64,000 nucleotides of DNA, taken from assembly GCA_963801475.1 (NCBI GenBank), contig CAWDEX010000001.1, positions 2,480,001 to 2,544,000 of the forward strand, written 5' to 3'. Positions 34,358-43,149 of this stretch are shown piece after piece. Each line of letters opens with the position of its first letter. Position 1 is the stretch's first letter. The notes beneath the pieces were generated by a model, which searched no databases, was not told the DNA's origin, and worked only from the letters and a program-made list of their open reading frames with translations. The position numbers and the translations under genes are program-made. This stretch comes from DAOMFB01 sp963801475 (GTDB lineage Bacteria; Acidobacteriota; Thermoanaerobaculia; UBA5066).

Positions 34358-36189
34358 AGGCGCCCGCGCTCGTCTCGTCGCTTCTCTCCGTTTTCGCGGC
34401 GCCGCCGCTGCTCCTGGCGGGCCTCGCGGCGGCCGCCCTCGCCACCTTGCTGCTCACCGCGGCCGCCCGCGCCGCCGATCGGCGGCGGAACGCGATCGTC
34501 TCCCCCGCCCTCTCCGCGCGGACCACCGGCCTCCCGTCCGGCGCCGGCCTCACCCTTCGCGTCCTGGTCGCCCTCGTCGCCCTGGCGCTCGGCGCCGCCC
34601 TGGCCCGGCCGCGGTGGGGCGAGCGGACCGAAAACGTCGAGCGGCGTGGCGCGGACGTCGTCCTTCTCCTCGACACGTCGGCCTCCATGCGCGCGACCGA
34701 CGTGACGCCCTCGCGCTTCGTCGTCGCGAAGCAGGCCGCGCTTTCGCTCCTGTCGAATCTCCCGGCGGACCGCGTGGCCCTCGTCGGATGCGAAGGCGAG
34801 GCGCAGACGCTCGTTCCGCTCACGATGGACGGCGCCGCCGTCGGCATCTTCCTCGAGGCGCTCGAGCCGGGGATCGGCGCCAAGCCCGGCACGTCGATCG
34901 CGTCGGGGCTCGCGGCGGCGTCGGAGCTCCTCCCGGCGGGCGCCACGGGCGGAAAGCACGTCGTCGTCTTCTCCGACGGCGAAGACCTGGAAGGGGGCGT
35001 CGAGAAAGCCGCCGAGCGGGCCCGGGCCGAAGGGATCGTCGTCCACACGGTCCTCGTCGGCGGCGCCGACGGGAAGGGCGCCCCGGTGCCGGAGACCGAC
35101 GTGTCGGGGCAGCTGACCGGCTACAAGACGGACGCCTCGGGCGCGCCGGTCGTCTCGAGACCCGACCCCGCCTTTCTCCGTCAGCTCGCGGCGACGACCG
35201 GCGGCACCTTCTCGATCGTGGCGCCCGGACGGACGGACCTGTCGGCCGTGGCCCGCCGTATCGACCTCTCGGCCCGGCGGCCCCTCTCGGCGACCCTCGC
35301 GACGAATCTCGAAGAGCGGTTCCAGGTCCCTCTCGGCGTGGCGGTCGCAGCGCTCGGCCTCATGCTCCTCGGCCTTCCGCGGGCCCGCCGCACGGCCCGG
35401 GCCGGTGCCGCCTCGCTCCTCGCCGTGGCTCTCGCCGGCGCCGCGACGGCACAGGAGCCTCCGTCTCCGAAGCCGTCTCCGTCCCCCACGCCGCTCCCGC
35501 GGCTCGAGCGCCTCCTCGGCTCGCCGCGCGGCGAGGCGAAGCTCGGGAAGAAGGCCATGGAGGAGAAGCGGTTCTCCGAGGCCGCCGGCCACTTCCGGCG
35601 TCAGACCGAGCTTTCGCCTTCGGACCCCATCGGCCCTTACAACCTCGGCTCGGCGCTCTCCCGCGACGGGAAGGCAGAGGAGGCGATCGCCTCCCTCGAG
35701 ACGGCCCGCAAGATCGGACGGCCGGACCTCGCCGCCGACGCCGCCTACAACGCCGGCGAGACCTACTACCGCGCCGGCGACTACGCCAGCGCGGCCGCCG
35801 CCTTCCGCGACGCGCTGAAGAAGCGCCCCGGCGATCCCGACGCCTCCTTCAACTACGAGCTCTGCGCGCGCAAGGCCGAGGAAGAGCAGAAGAAGAACCG
35901 GCAGCAGAAGCAGGACCAACAGCCCCAGAAGAAAGACGACAAGAAGGACGAGAAGAAGAAGCCGGGCGAGGGCGCCTCCCCGACGCCGACGCCCTCGCCC
36001 CAGGGCTCCGCGGAGCAGGACCAGAGGAAACAGCAGGAGCAGCGCGAGCGCGAGTTCGAATCGAAGGCGAAGATGAGCCGCGAGAAGGCCGAGCAGCTAC
36101 TCGCCACGATCCAGCGCGCCGATCTCGAGGAGCAGCGTCGGAAGATCGCCGAGCAGAAGCGGAAACGGCGCGTCGGGAGGGACTGGTGA
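34354..36189 (+). CDS. batB: BatB-BatC fusion: VWA membrane protein with TPR repeats
   Basis: 611 residues. Two N-terminal helices, a VWA domain with DTSASM near 106-111, and a helix near 328-345 match BatB. A second hydrophobic stretch and a Pro-rich linker then lead to two or three TPRs (AAGHFRRQTELSPSDPIGPYNLGSAL; AAYNAGETYYRAGDYASAAAAFRDALKKRPGD). A long Lys/Glu/Gln-rich, probably coiled tail (about 500-611) ends the protein. BatC in Bacteroides is a separate TPR protein, so this is a natural BatB-BatC fusion. It overlaps batA and batD by 4 nt each. Confidence 0.88.
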   Translation: MKAPALVSSLLSVFAAPPLLLAGLAAAALATLLLTAAARAADRRRNAIVSPALSARTTGLPSGAGLTLRVLVALVALALGAALARPRWGERTENVERRGADVVLLLDTSASMRATDVTPSRFVVAKQAALSLLSNLPADRVALVGCEGEAQTLVPLTMDGAAVGIFLEALEPGIGAKPGTSIASGLAAASELLPAGATGGKHVVVFSDGEDLEGGVEKAAERARAEGIVVHTVLVGGADGKGAPVPETDVSGQLTGYKTDASGAPVVSRPDPAFLRQLAATTGGTFSIVAPGRTDLSAVARRIDLSARRPLSATLATNLEERFQVPLGVAVAALGLMLLGLPRARRTARAGAASLLAVALAGAATAQEPPSPKPSPSPTPLPRLERLLGSPRGEAKLGKKAMEEKRFSEAAGHFRRQTELSPSDPIGPYNLGSALSRDGKAEEAIASLETARKIGRPDLAADAAYNAGETYYRAGDYASAAAAFRDALKKRPGDPDASFNYELCARKAEEEQKKNRQQKQDQQPQKKDDKKDEKKKPGEGASPTPTPSPQGSAEQDQRKQQEQREREFESKAKMSREKAEQLLATIQRADLEEQRRKIAEQKRKRRVGRDW

Positions 36190-38030
36190 AGCGGCGAGCG
36201 CGCGACTCCGGGTTCGCCGTCGCCCTCGCCGGTGCGTTTCTCGCCGCGGCCCTCCCTGCCGGCGCGCAGGAACTCCGGATCGAGGTCTACGCGGACCGTC
36301 CCCAGCCGGCCGCCGACGACCTCGTCCGGCTGACCTACAAGCTCTCCGGATCCGGCCTCACGGGCGACATCAAGCCCCCCTCACCGCTTCCGCTCAAGAA
36401 CCTCGCGCTCGCCGGCGGACCGCAGCGCTCGGACCAGGTCTCGTTCGTCAACGGGGTCTTCAGCCGGTCCCTCAGCCTGACCTACTTCCTCCGGCCCAAA
36501 GGACCGGGCGCGGCCGAGGTGGGAGAGACCGTCTGGACCGTCGGCGAGAAGAACCTGAAGGCGTCTCCGTTCCTCTTCGACGTCGGCCCGGCTCGCGGGC
36601 GGAACGCCCCGCCGCCCGCGGGAGAAGAGCCCGAGGATCCACTGGCCGCCTTCTTCGGAAACCGGGGCGCGCCCCGCCCGGGCCCCGGGCTCGGGCGGGA
36701 TGCCGGTCTCGAGCGCCGCGTCGAGAAACCGATCGTGGAGCTCCTCGTCACCCCGGACAAGACGACGGCGTACGTCGGCGAGGAGATCGTCCTCCACGTG
36801 GAGCTGATCACGTCGTCGGACGTGCAGGGACTCGAGTGGCTCGAGCCGCCGAAGTTCCCGGGCGCCTGGGCCGAGGACCTCGAGCGGCCCGAGCGCCCGA
36901 CCGGGCGGCGCGACGTGGCCGGAGACCGGGTCGTCATGCGCTTCACGCTCCTGAAGAAGCTCGTCTCGGGTCTCGCGCCGGGAACGCTGACGATTCCCCC
37001 GATGAGGATCCGGACGAGCGTCCGCGCGGCGGGCGATCCGTTCGGCGACCCCTTCGGTTTCTTCCGGGCCCAGCCCGTCGAGCTTGCCAGCAAGCCGGTG
37101 ACATTGAGGATCCTCGCGATCCCCGGCGAGCGGGCGTTCGCCGGGCCCGTCGGTCACTTCGAGCTGACGTCGCGGCTCGACAAGAGCCGCGTCGCGGTGG
37201 GCGAGGCCGCCACGCTGAAGGTCCGCCTCTCGGGCCCCGGCGGGCTCCGGACGGCGACGGAGCCGCCGAGAGTGGCCGTCCCCGGCGCCCGGGTCTACCC
37301 CCCCACGACGCGCACCGAGCCGCCGCGGGCGGGAAAGGGGGGCGCGGTCGAGTGGGACTACGTCCTCGTGCCGACGGCGCCGGGCGAGATCGCCGTCCCA
37401 CCCGTCTCTCTCGAGACCTTCGATCCGACGGAGAAGAAAATCGCGCTTCGCTCCACGGCGCCCCTTCGCCTCGTGGTCGAGGGAACGGCGCCTGCCTCCG
37501 CGGCGGCCGCCCCGGGAACCGCCGCGCCGGCGCTCGCCGGAGCGGCCGAGACGATGGTTCCGACGCCCGCGGCGCCCGCTGCTTCCTCGGCCGCGCCGGC
37601 CGGCCCCGCCCTCGACCTCTCGCGAAGGACGGTCACGCTCCCGTTCTGGCTCCTGATCGCCATCCCCGCTGCCCTCGTCGCCGCCGCCGGGACGTGGGCC
37701 GTCCTCCGTCGACGGCATCCGCCGCGCGTGGACCTCCGGTCCGCCCTCGAGCCGGAGCCTGGAGAGACGAAGGAGCGCGCCGCGGCGAGGATCGACCGGG
37801 TACTGCGCGAGGGGCTGTCCCGCCGTTACGGGATGCCCGAGGGGACCACCACGGCCGCCGTCCTTTCCGCGCTGGAGGAGAAGGGAGTCCCCGGCGACCT
37901 GCTCCGGGACACCGAGACGCTCTTTGCCGACCTCGACTTCCTCCGCTTCGCGCCCCAGTTGGGGGACTACGCCGCGAAGATCACCGAGGTCCGGCAGGAA
38001 GCAGCTCGCCTCCTGCCCCGCCTTTTCTGA
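36186..38030 (+). CDS. batD: BatD family membrane protein
   Basis: 614 residues from GTG 36186. A signal peptide ending AGAQ is followed by tandem Ig-like beta domains with the BatD oxygen-tolerance pattern (RIEVYADRPQPAADDLVRLTYKLSG; FSRSLSLTYFLRPKGPG) and VTPDKTTAYVGEEIVLHVEL. A helix near 487-505 precedes a cytoplasmic C-terminal domain (RAAARIDRVLREGLSRRYG). It is the last gene of the moxR-bat operon. Confidence 0.9.
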   Translation: MKRRARDSGFAVALAGAFLAAALPAGAQELRIEVYADRPQPAADDLVRLTYKLSGSGLTGDIKPPSPLPLKNLALAGGPQRSDQVSFVNGVFSRSLSLTYFLRPKGPGAAEVGETVWTVGEKNLKASPFLFDVGPARGRNAPPPAGEEPEDPLAAFFGNRGAPRPGPGLGRDAGLERRVEKPIVELLVTPDKTTAYVGEEIVLHVELITSSDVQGLEWLEPPKFPGAWAEDLERPERPTGRRDVAGDRVVMRFTLLKKLVSGLAPGTLTIPPMRIRTSVRAAGDPFGDPFGFFRAQPVELASKPVTLRILAIPGERAFAGPVGHFELTSRLDKSRVAVGEAATLKVRLSGPGGLRTATEPPRVAVPGARVYPPTTRTEPPRAGKGGAVEWDYVLVPTAPGEIAVPPVSLETFDPTEKKIALRSTAPLRLVVEGTAPASAAAAPGTAAPALAGAAETMVPTPAAPAASSAAPAGPALDLSRRTVTLPFWLLIAIPAALVAAAGTWAVLRRRHPPRVDLRSALEPEPGETKERAAARIDRVLREGLSRRYGMPEGTTTAAVLSALEEKGVPGDLLRDTETLFADLDFLRFAPQLGDYAAKITEVRQEAARLLPRLF

Positions 38031-38052
38031 CCGCTGTTTCCGGGACGCGCTC

Positions 38053-38058
38053 TAGAAT
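38053..38058 (+). promoter_or_regulatory. -10 box of a likely leaderless transcript (GGDEF gene)
   Basis: TAGAAT ends 8 nt before ATG 38067. There is no Shine-Dalgarno between them. Confidence 0.5.
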
Positions 38059-38066
38059 TGGACAGC

Positions 38067-39221
38067 ATGGCTTCGACCGCGCGCGTGATTTCGCCGAAGG
38101 TGCTGACGCGTTACATGGAGCGCCACCGCCTGCTCGACGAGACGAGCGGCGTTCCCCCGGAACGTTTCCTGATCACCCTCGTGAACCGCGCCCTCGAGTT
38201 CGTTCCCGCGCGCGTGGGCGTCCTCCTCCTCGACGACCCCGTGTCGAAGGAAGACGACCGTTCGCGCAACGAACTCGTCGTCATCGTCACGGCGGGCGAA
38301 GCCGGCGAGCCGATCGTGGGGCGGAAGGTCCGTCCCGTCGACGGCATCGCGGGCTTCGTCTACGCCCGCGGCGAGAAGACGGCCATCAATTTCGTGGGCG
38401 GCGCAGCGGCCCTCTCGCGGGAGCTCGACGGACTCCTCGGCTTCGAGGTCCAGAACGTGCTTTCCGTCCCGGTCGTCATCGAGAGCAACATCTGCGGCTC
38501 CCTCGCCCTCCTGAACCGCCTCGAGGAGCAGGCCTTCTCGCGGAAGGACGAGCGCCTGATGGAGCTCTTCGGCGACACGCTGTCGCTCGCCCTGCAGAAC
38601 CTCCTCGACGAGCGCCGGGCCCGCGAGGTCGCCCGCCGCGACTCGCTGACGTCGCTCTACAACGACCGGTACTTTCACCGGAAGCTGCAGCGCGAGATCG
38701 AGCGCCTCGCGGGGACGAAGGAAGGAGAGCTCTCCCTCCTCTTCCTCGACTGCGACCACCTGAAGAGGGTCAACGACGAACACGGGCACCTGGCCGGCAG
38801 CCAGGTGCTGCGCGAGGTCTCGTTCATCATGCAGCGCGTCCTCGCCGACACGGTTTCGCTCGCCTGCCGCTACGGGGGCGACGAGTTCACGGTCATCCTC
38901 CTCGACCAGAATCTCGAGAAGGCCACCGTCGTGGCCGAGAAGCTGCGCCGCGCCGTGTCGGAGTGGGTCTTCCTGCCGATGGCCATCGGGCCGGGCGAAC
39001 CGGCCCTGAACCTGAAGAACGTCCTCTCGATGTCGGTCGGCGTCGCCTCGTACCGTGACCACTGCGCCCCCGGCGCCCCGCCGGCGACGCAGAAGAACCA
39101 GCTTCTCAAGGCGGCCGACGCGGCGCTCTACATGGCCAAGACGAAGGGAAAGAACTGCGTCGTCGCGGCCCCTCCGGGGCCCGGCGGCAAGGACTCCGTC
39201 TCCGTCATCCTTAAGACCTGA
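38067..39221 (+). CDS. GAF-GGDEF diguanylate cyclase
   Basis: 384 residues. Residues about 20-190 resemble a GAF sensor domain (RPVDGIAGFVYARGEKTAIN; LSVPVVIESNICGSLALLNR). The GGDEF domain starts DSLTSLYNDRYFHRKL near 205 and has the intact active-site RYGGDEF near 275, so it should make cyclic di-GMP. No clear RxxD inhibitory site is seen. ATG 38067 is chosen over TTG 38058; a TAGAAT box 8 nt upstream indicates a leaderless mRNA. Confidence 0.9.
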   Translation: MASTARVISPKVLTRYMERHRLLDETSGVPPERFLITLVNRALEFVPARVGVLLLDDPVSKEDDRSRNELVVIVTAGEAGEPIVGRKVRPVDGIAGFVYARGEKTAINFVGGAAALSRELDGLLGFEVQNVLSVPVVIESNICGSLALLNRLEEQAFSRKDERLMELFGDTLSLALQNLLDERRAREVARRDSLTSLYNDRYFHRKLQREIERLAGTKEGELSLLFLDCDHLKRVNDEHGHLAGSQVLREVSFIMQRVLADTVSLACRYGGDEFTVILLDQNLEKATVVAEKLRRAVSEWVFLPMAIGPGEPALNLKNVLSMSVGVASYRDHCAPGAPPATQKNQLLKAADAALYMAKTKGKNCVVAAPPGPGGKDSVSVILKT

Positions 39222-39249
39222 GCATCAGGCGCTCCCCGGTTCGGCGGGC

Positions 39250-39255
39250 TAGAAT
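39250..39255 (+). promoter_or_regulatory. -10 box of a likely leaderless transcript (lysine transaminase gene)
   Basis: TAGAAT ends 9 nt before ATG 39265. The intervening CAGAATGTT has no Shine-Dalgarno. Confidence 0.5.
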
Positions 39256-39264
39256 CAGAATGTT

Positions 39265-40614
39265 ATGGCCTTCCTCACCTCCCCTCGCATCGAGTCGAAG
39301 TCTGTCCTCGAGAACCTCGCCCGCCACATGCTGGTGGACGGATACCACGTCGTCATGGACCTCGCGAGGTCCCGTGGAAACGTCGTCTACGACGCCCTCC
39401 ACGACGTCGAGGTCCTCGACTTCTTCTCCCAGTTCGCCACCTGCCCCATCGGCTACAACCACCCGAAGATGGCGGCTCCGGAGTTCCTCGAGGAGCTCAC
39501 CGCGGCGGCCGTCACGAAGCCCGCCAACAGCGACATCTACACCCGGCAGCTGGCGGAGTTCGTGGACGCCTTCACCCGGCTGGCCGCGCCGGCGTCGCAC
39601 GGCAAGCACCTGTTCTTCGTGGAGGGCGGGGCCCTGGCCAACGAGAACCAGCTCAAGGCGGCCTTCGACTGGAAGGTCCGGAAGAACTTCCGGAAGGGAT
39701 ACCGGCGCGAGGTGGGGACGAAGATCCTCCACTTCGAGCAGGCCTTCCACGGCCGCTCGGGCTACACCCTCTCGCTGACGAACACGGCAGACCCGCGAAA
39801 GACGATGTACTTCCCGAAGTTCGACTGGCCCCGCGTCGTCAACCCGAAGCTGACCTTCCCGACGACGCCGGAGAACCTCGAGAAGACGATCGCGAAGGAG
39901 CAGCTCGCCGTCCGGCAGATCCAGCAGGCGCTCGTCGATCACCGCGACGACATCGCCGCGCTCATCATCGAGCCGATCCAGGGCGAGGGAGGCGACAACC
40001 ACTTCCGCCCGGAGTTCTTCCGGACGCTCCGGACCCTGTGCGACGAGAACGAGATGCTCTTCCTCGTGGATGAAGTCCAGACCGGACTGGGGCTGACCGG
40101 TGTGATGTGGGGCTTCCAGGCGATGGACGTCGTCCCCGACATGTTCGCGTTCGGGAAGAAGACGCAGGTCTGCGGTTTCGCCTCGAACGACCGGATCCTC
40201 GAGGTGCCCGAGAACGTCTTCGCCGTGTCGTCCCGGATCAACTCCACATGGGGCGGGAACCTCGTCGACATGGTCCGCAGCCGCCGTTACCTCGAGATCA
40301 TCGACGAGGAGAACCTCGTCGAGAACGCGCGCATCGTCGGCGCCTTCCTGACGTCGAAGCTCGAGGAGCTCGCCGCGGAGTTCCCCGGCAAGATGACGAA
40401 CGTCCGGGGACGCGGCCTCTTCATCGCCTTCGACCTGCCGGACGGAAAGACCCGCGGGCAGGTCCTCGCGACATGGCTCCAGAAGCACCGGGTGATGGGC
40501 CTCGCTTCGGGCGAGCGGGCCATTCGGCTCCGCCCCCCGCTGACGCTCACGAAGGACGAGGCGCTTCTCGGGGTTCAGCGCCTCCGTGCGGCGCTGGCCG
40601 AGACGGTCGGCTGA
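39265..40614 (+). CDS. lat: L-lysine 6-transaminase
   Basis: A 449-residue class III PLP aminotransferase, closest to lysine epsilon-aminotransferases that convert lysine plus 2-oxoglutarate to allysine. Notable blocks are FFVEGGALANENQLKAAFDWK (PLP phosphate site), FEQAFHGRSGYTLSLTNT, LIIEPIQGEGGDNHFRPEFF, LFLVDEVQTGLG and FAFGKKTQVCG with the PLP lysine. The FVEGGALANENALKAAFDWK-type block and overall length distinguish it from ornithine or GABA transaminases. It seems monocistronic. Confidence 0.88.
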   Translation: MAFLTSPRIESKSVLENLARHMLVDGYHVVMDLARSRGNVVYDALHDVEVLDFFSQFATCPIGYNHPKMAAPEFLEELTAAAVTKPANSDIYTRQLAEFVDAFTRLAAPASHGKHLFFVEGGALANENQLKAAFDWKVRKNFRKGYRREVGTKILHFEQAFHGRSGYTLSLTNTADPRKTMYFPKFDWPRVVNPKLTFPTTPENLEKTIAKEQLAVRQIQQALVDHRDDIAALIIEPIQGEGGDNHFRPEFFRTLRTLCDENEMLFLVDEVQTGLGLTGVMWGFQAMDVVPDMFAFGKKTQVCGFASNDRILEVPENVFAVSSRINSTWGGNLVDMVRSRRYLEIIDEENLVENARIVGAFLTSKLEELAAEFPGKMTNVRGRGLFIAFDLPDGKTRGQVLATWLQKHRVMGLASGERAIRLRPPLTLTKDEALLGVQRLRAALAETVG

Positions 40615-40647
40615 AATGGATCAGGGGAACCCGTTGCACGCCGACGC

Positions 40648-41436
40648 GTGCGTCGGCCCCCCAATCCCCCTCCGCGTGCCCCGCTCTTGAACCGTCACCT
40701 TCTCGGCAGACGGCTGCTCCTGGTGGCCGGAGTGCTGATCCTCCTCGCGTCGACGCTCTGGTTCGTTCCGCTACCCGAGATCGCCGCGCTCCGCTGGCGA
40801 TCCCCGCGAACGACGGCCTTCATGGAGGCACGGAAGGCCCGGCTGCGCGCCCTGGGACGGAGCGACGCCCTCGACCGCCGGCCCGTGCCCCTGTCGGGCG
40901 TCTCGCCCGCGCTGGTGAGGGCCGTGATCGCCGCCGAGGACGCCCGGTTCTGGCAGCACCGCGGGGTCGACTGGCAGTCCGTCCGCGAGGCCGCCGACTG
41001 GAACCGTCGGATCGCCGGCAAGAAAGGGCGATGGAAGCGGGGCGCCTCGACGATCACCCAGCAGCTCGCGAAGAACCTGTGGCTCTCCGGCGAGCGGACC
41101 TGGTGGCGCAAGGGACGCGAGGCCGCCATCGCCCTGGCCCTCGACGCGCTCGTGCCGAAGAAGAAGATCCTCGAGCACTATCTCTCCTCCGTCGAATGGG
41201 GCGAGCGCGTGTGGGGGATCGAAGCCGCGGCCCGGGCCTATTTCGGGGTCCCGGCGTCCGCGCTCGACTCCCGGCAGGCGGCGTGGCTGGCTGCGATGAT
41301 CCCCAACCCGTCCTGGTATCTCGCCCGCCCGGAGCGGCACCGGCAGCGCGCCGCCCTGATCGGGGCGCGCGCCTTCGGCATCGGGAAGCCCGTCGAGGAG
41401 GACGAGGGCGAAGAAGCGCCGGAGAGTCCACGCTAG
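40648..41436 (+). CDS. mtgA: Monofunctional peptidoglycan glycosyltransferase
   Basis: 262 residues, with one N-terminal anchor helix (LLLVAGVLILLASTLWFVP) and a GT51 domain. AVIAAEDARFWQHRGVDW holds the catalytic Glu, and KRGASTITQQLAKNLWLSGERTWWRKGREA is the second GT51 block. There is no transpeptidase domain, so it is the MtgA type that polymerises lipid II. GTG 40648 is uncertain; a TTG at about 40687 would also give an anchor. Its TAG stop forms part of the TAGAAT box of the next gene. Confidence 0.88.
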   Translation: MRRPPNPPPRAPLLNRHLLGRRLLLVAGVLILLASTLWFVPLPEIAALRWRSPRTTAFMEARKARLRALGRSDALDRRPVPLSGVSPALVRAVIAAEDARFWQHRGVDWQSVREAADWNRRIAGKKGRWKRGASTITQQLAKNLWLSGERTWWRKGREAAIALALDALVPKKKILEHYLSSVEWGERVWGIEAAARAYFGVPASALDSRQAAWLAAMIPNPSWYLARPERHRQRAALIGARAFGIGKPVEEDEGEEAPESPR

Positions 41437-41439
41437 AAT
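41434..41439 (+). promoter_or_regulatory. -10 box overlapping the mtgA stop codon
   Basis: TAGAAT begins with the TAG stop of mtgA and ends 10 nt before ATG 41450. It is likely the -10 of a separate, leaderless or near-leaderless transcript. Confidence 0.45.
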
Positions 41440-41449
41440 GGGGAATACC

Positions 41450-42289
41450 ATGAAGGAGCCTAGCCGTTCCCGCCGCGCGCCCGCGGCGCTTCTTCTCATG
41501 GGTCTCCTCGTCTCCGCCTGCGGTCAGAAGCCGGCCGAGGTCCGGGTTTCCCCCGGCAAGATCCAGCTGTTCGGCAAGGATCGACGGGCGTCCGTCAAGG
41601 CGGACGTCCTCGACAAGAAGGGAAACCCCGTCCCCGACCAGGGCGTGACCTGGGAAAGCTCGAACCCGAAGGTCGTCACCGTCGAGCCGTCGGGGATCCT
41701 GAAGTCGGTCGGCCCGGGCCGCGCCCAGGTCGTCGCCAAGAAGGACGCCCTGTCCGGCCTCGCGACCGTGGACGTCGCCGACGTCGCCGCCCTGGCGGTG
41801 ATCCCCACCCGCGTCACGCTCGTCGGGCCCGTCGGAACGACGATCGCCCTCGTGGGCGACCTTCGCGACTCGAAGGGTCAGCCGTCTCCGCTGAAGCCGA
41901 AGTGGAGCACGTCCGATCCGAAGATCGCCCAGGTCACCGAGAGCGGTCTCGTGGCCTCGGCCGGCGAAGGGAAGGCGACCATCACGGCCAGCCTCGGCAC
42001 CGACTTCAGCGCCGGCTGCGAGGTCCGCGTCCTCTTCCGAGAGATCGGGTCCTTCGAGATCGCTCCCCTGACGCTCATCCTCAAGACGGGAGACACCCAG
42101 AAGATCAACCCGCTCGTACGCGACACGGGCGGCGCGGTCATCGAGGACCCGGCGCTCGTCTGGACGTCTTCCGATCCGAAAGTGGCCTCCGTGCTCTACG
42201 GCACGGTGAAGGCCGAGGGCCCGGGAACCGCGACCATCACGGTCGCCGCCGGATCCAGAAGCCACCGCGCCACGGTCCTCGTGAATTGA
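41450..42289 (+). CDS. Lipoprotein with bacterial Ig-like (BIG2) repeats
   Basis: 279 residues starting MKEPSRSRR, with a hydrophobic segment and lipobox LLVSAC near residues 21-26, so it is probably lipid-anchored. Three Ig-like repeats follow, with the BIG2 pattern V-T-W-x-S-S-N-P-x-V-x-x-V-x-x-x-G-x-x-x-x-x-x-x-G (VTWESSNPKVVTVEPSGILKSVGPG; PKWSTSDPKIAQVTESGLVAS; LVWTSSDPKVASV). A surface-binding or structural role is likely. It overlaps the MEMO1-like gene by TTGA. Confidence 0.85.
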   Translation: MKEPSRSRRAPAALLLMGLLVSACGQKPAEVRVSPGKIQLFGKDRRASVKADVLDKKGNPVPDQGVTWESSNPKVVTVEPSGILKSVGPGRAQVVAKKDALSGLATVDVADVAALAVIPTRVTLVGPVGTTIALVGDLRDSKGQPSPLKPKWSTSDPKIAQVTESGLVASAGEGKATITASLGTDFSAGCEVRVLFREIGSFEIAPLTLILKTGDTQKINPLVRDTGGAVIEDPALVWTSSDPKVASVLYGTVKAEGPGTATITVAAGSRSHRATVLVN

Positions 42290-43149
42290 GCCTCTCCGTC
42301 AGGCCTCCCGCGGTCGCCGGCACCTTCTACGAGGCCGAGCCCGCGCGCCTGCGCCTGACGGTCGATCGCCTCCTCGCCGCCCGGCGCGGGACGCCCCGCC
42401 CCGTCGGCAGCTGGCGGGCGCTCCTCCTGCCCCATGCCGGGCACGTCTATTCGGGGGGCATCGCCGCCGCCGGGGTCGCGGCCGTCGCGTGGCCGAAGAC
42501 GGTTCTCCTCCTCGGGCCGAACCATCACGGCATCGGCGCATCGGCCGCTCTCTCTCCGGACGACGCCTGGCGGACGCCGCTCGGCGAGGTGCCGCGGAAC
42601 GAGGCGCTCGCGAAAGACCTCCTCGCCCTCTGCCCGGCCCTCGAGGAGGACGCCGTGGCGCACCGCCTCGAGCACTCGCTCGAGGTCATCGTGCCGTTCC
42701 TCCAGGCGGCGGCTCCGGGGCTCTCGATGGTCTGTGTCTCGATCGGCGAGCCCGACCCCGGCCTCTGCCTGGCCGTGGGCGAATCCGTCGCCGGCGCCGT
42801 CCGCCGGGCCGGGGCCCGCGGCGAGAGCGTCGCCATCGTGGTCTCCTCCGACTTGAACCACTTCCTCCCGCGAGCCCGGAACCGCGCGAAGGACAACCAG
42901 GCCCTCGCGGCGCTCCGCGCCGGCGATCCCCGGTCGTTCTTCACGACGATTCACGAGAAGGAGCGGATCTCCATGTGCGGCGTCCTCCCGGCGACGGCAC
43001 TTCTCCGGGCGCTCGAGATCCTCGGGACGGCCCCGGCGACGATCGTGGCGCAGGGGGACTCGGGCGACGCCTTCGGCGACCTGGCCCGCGTCGTCGGCTA
43101 CGCCTCCGTCCTCTGGGAGAAGCCGGTGGGCGGACGGCCCGACGCGTGA
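42286..43149 (+). CDS. MEMO1 family protein (AmmeMemoRadiSam system protein B)
   Basis: 287 residues from TTG 42286 (overlapping TTGA). It starts VRPPAVAGTFYEAEPARL, the diagnostic N-terminus. LLPHAGHVYSGGIAAAG, LLGPNHHGIG, HRLEHSLEVIVPFLQ and VSSDLNHF carry the family metal-site His residues. Related to human MEMO1 and to LigB-type dioxygenases. The usual partners AmmeR (AMMECR1) and a radical-SAM protein are not in the window. The biochemical role remains unsettled. Confidence 0.9.
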   Translation: MSLSVRPPAVAGTFYEAEPARLRLTVDRLLAARRGTPRPVGSWRALLLPHAGHVYSGGIAAAGVAAVAWPKTVLLLGPNHHGIGASAALSPDDAWRTPLGEVPRNEALAKDLLALCPALEEDAVAHRLEHSLEVIVPFLQAAAPGLSMVCVSIGEPDPGLCLAVGESVAGAVRRAGARGESVAIVVSSDLNHFLPRARNRAKDNQALAALRAGDPRSFFTTIHEKERISMCGVLPATALLRALEILGTAPATIVAQGDSGDAFGDLARVVGYASVLWEKPVGGRPDA

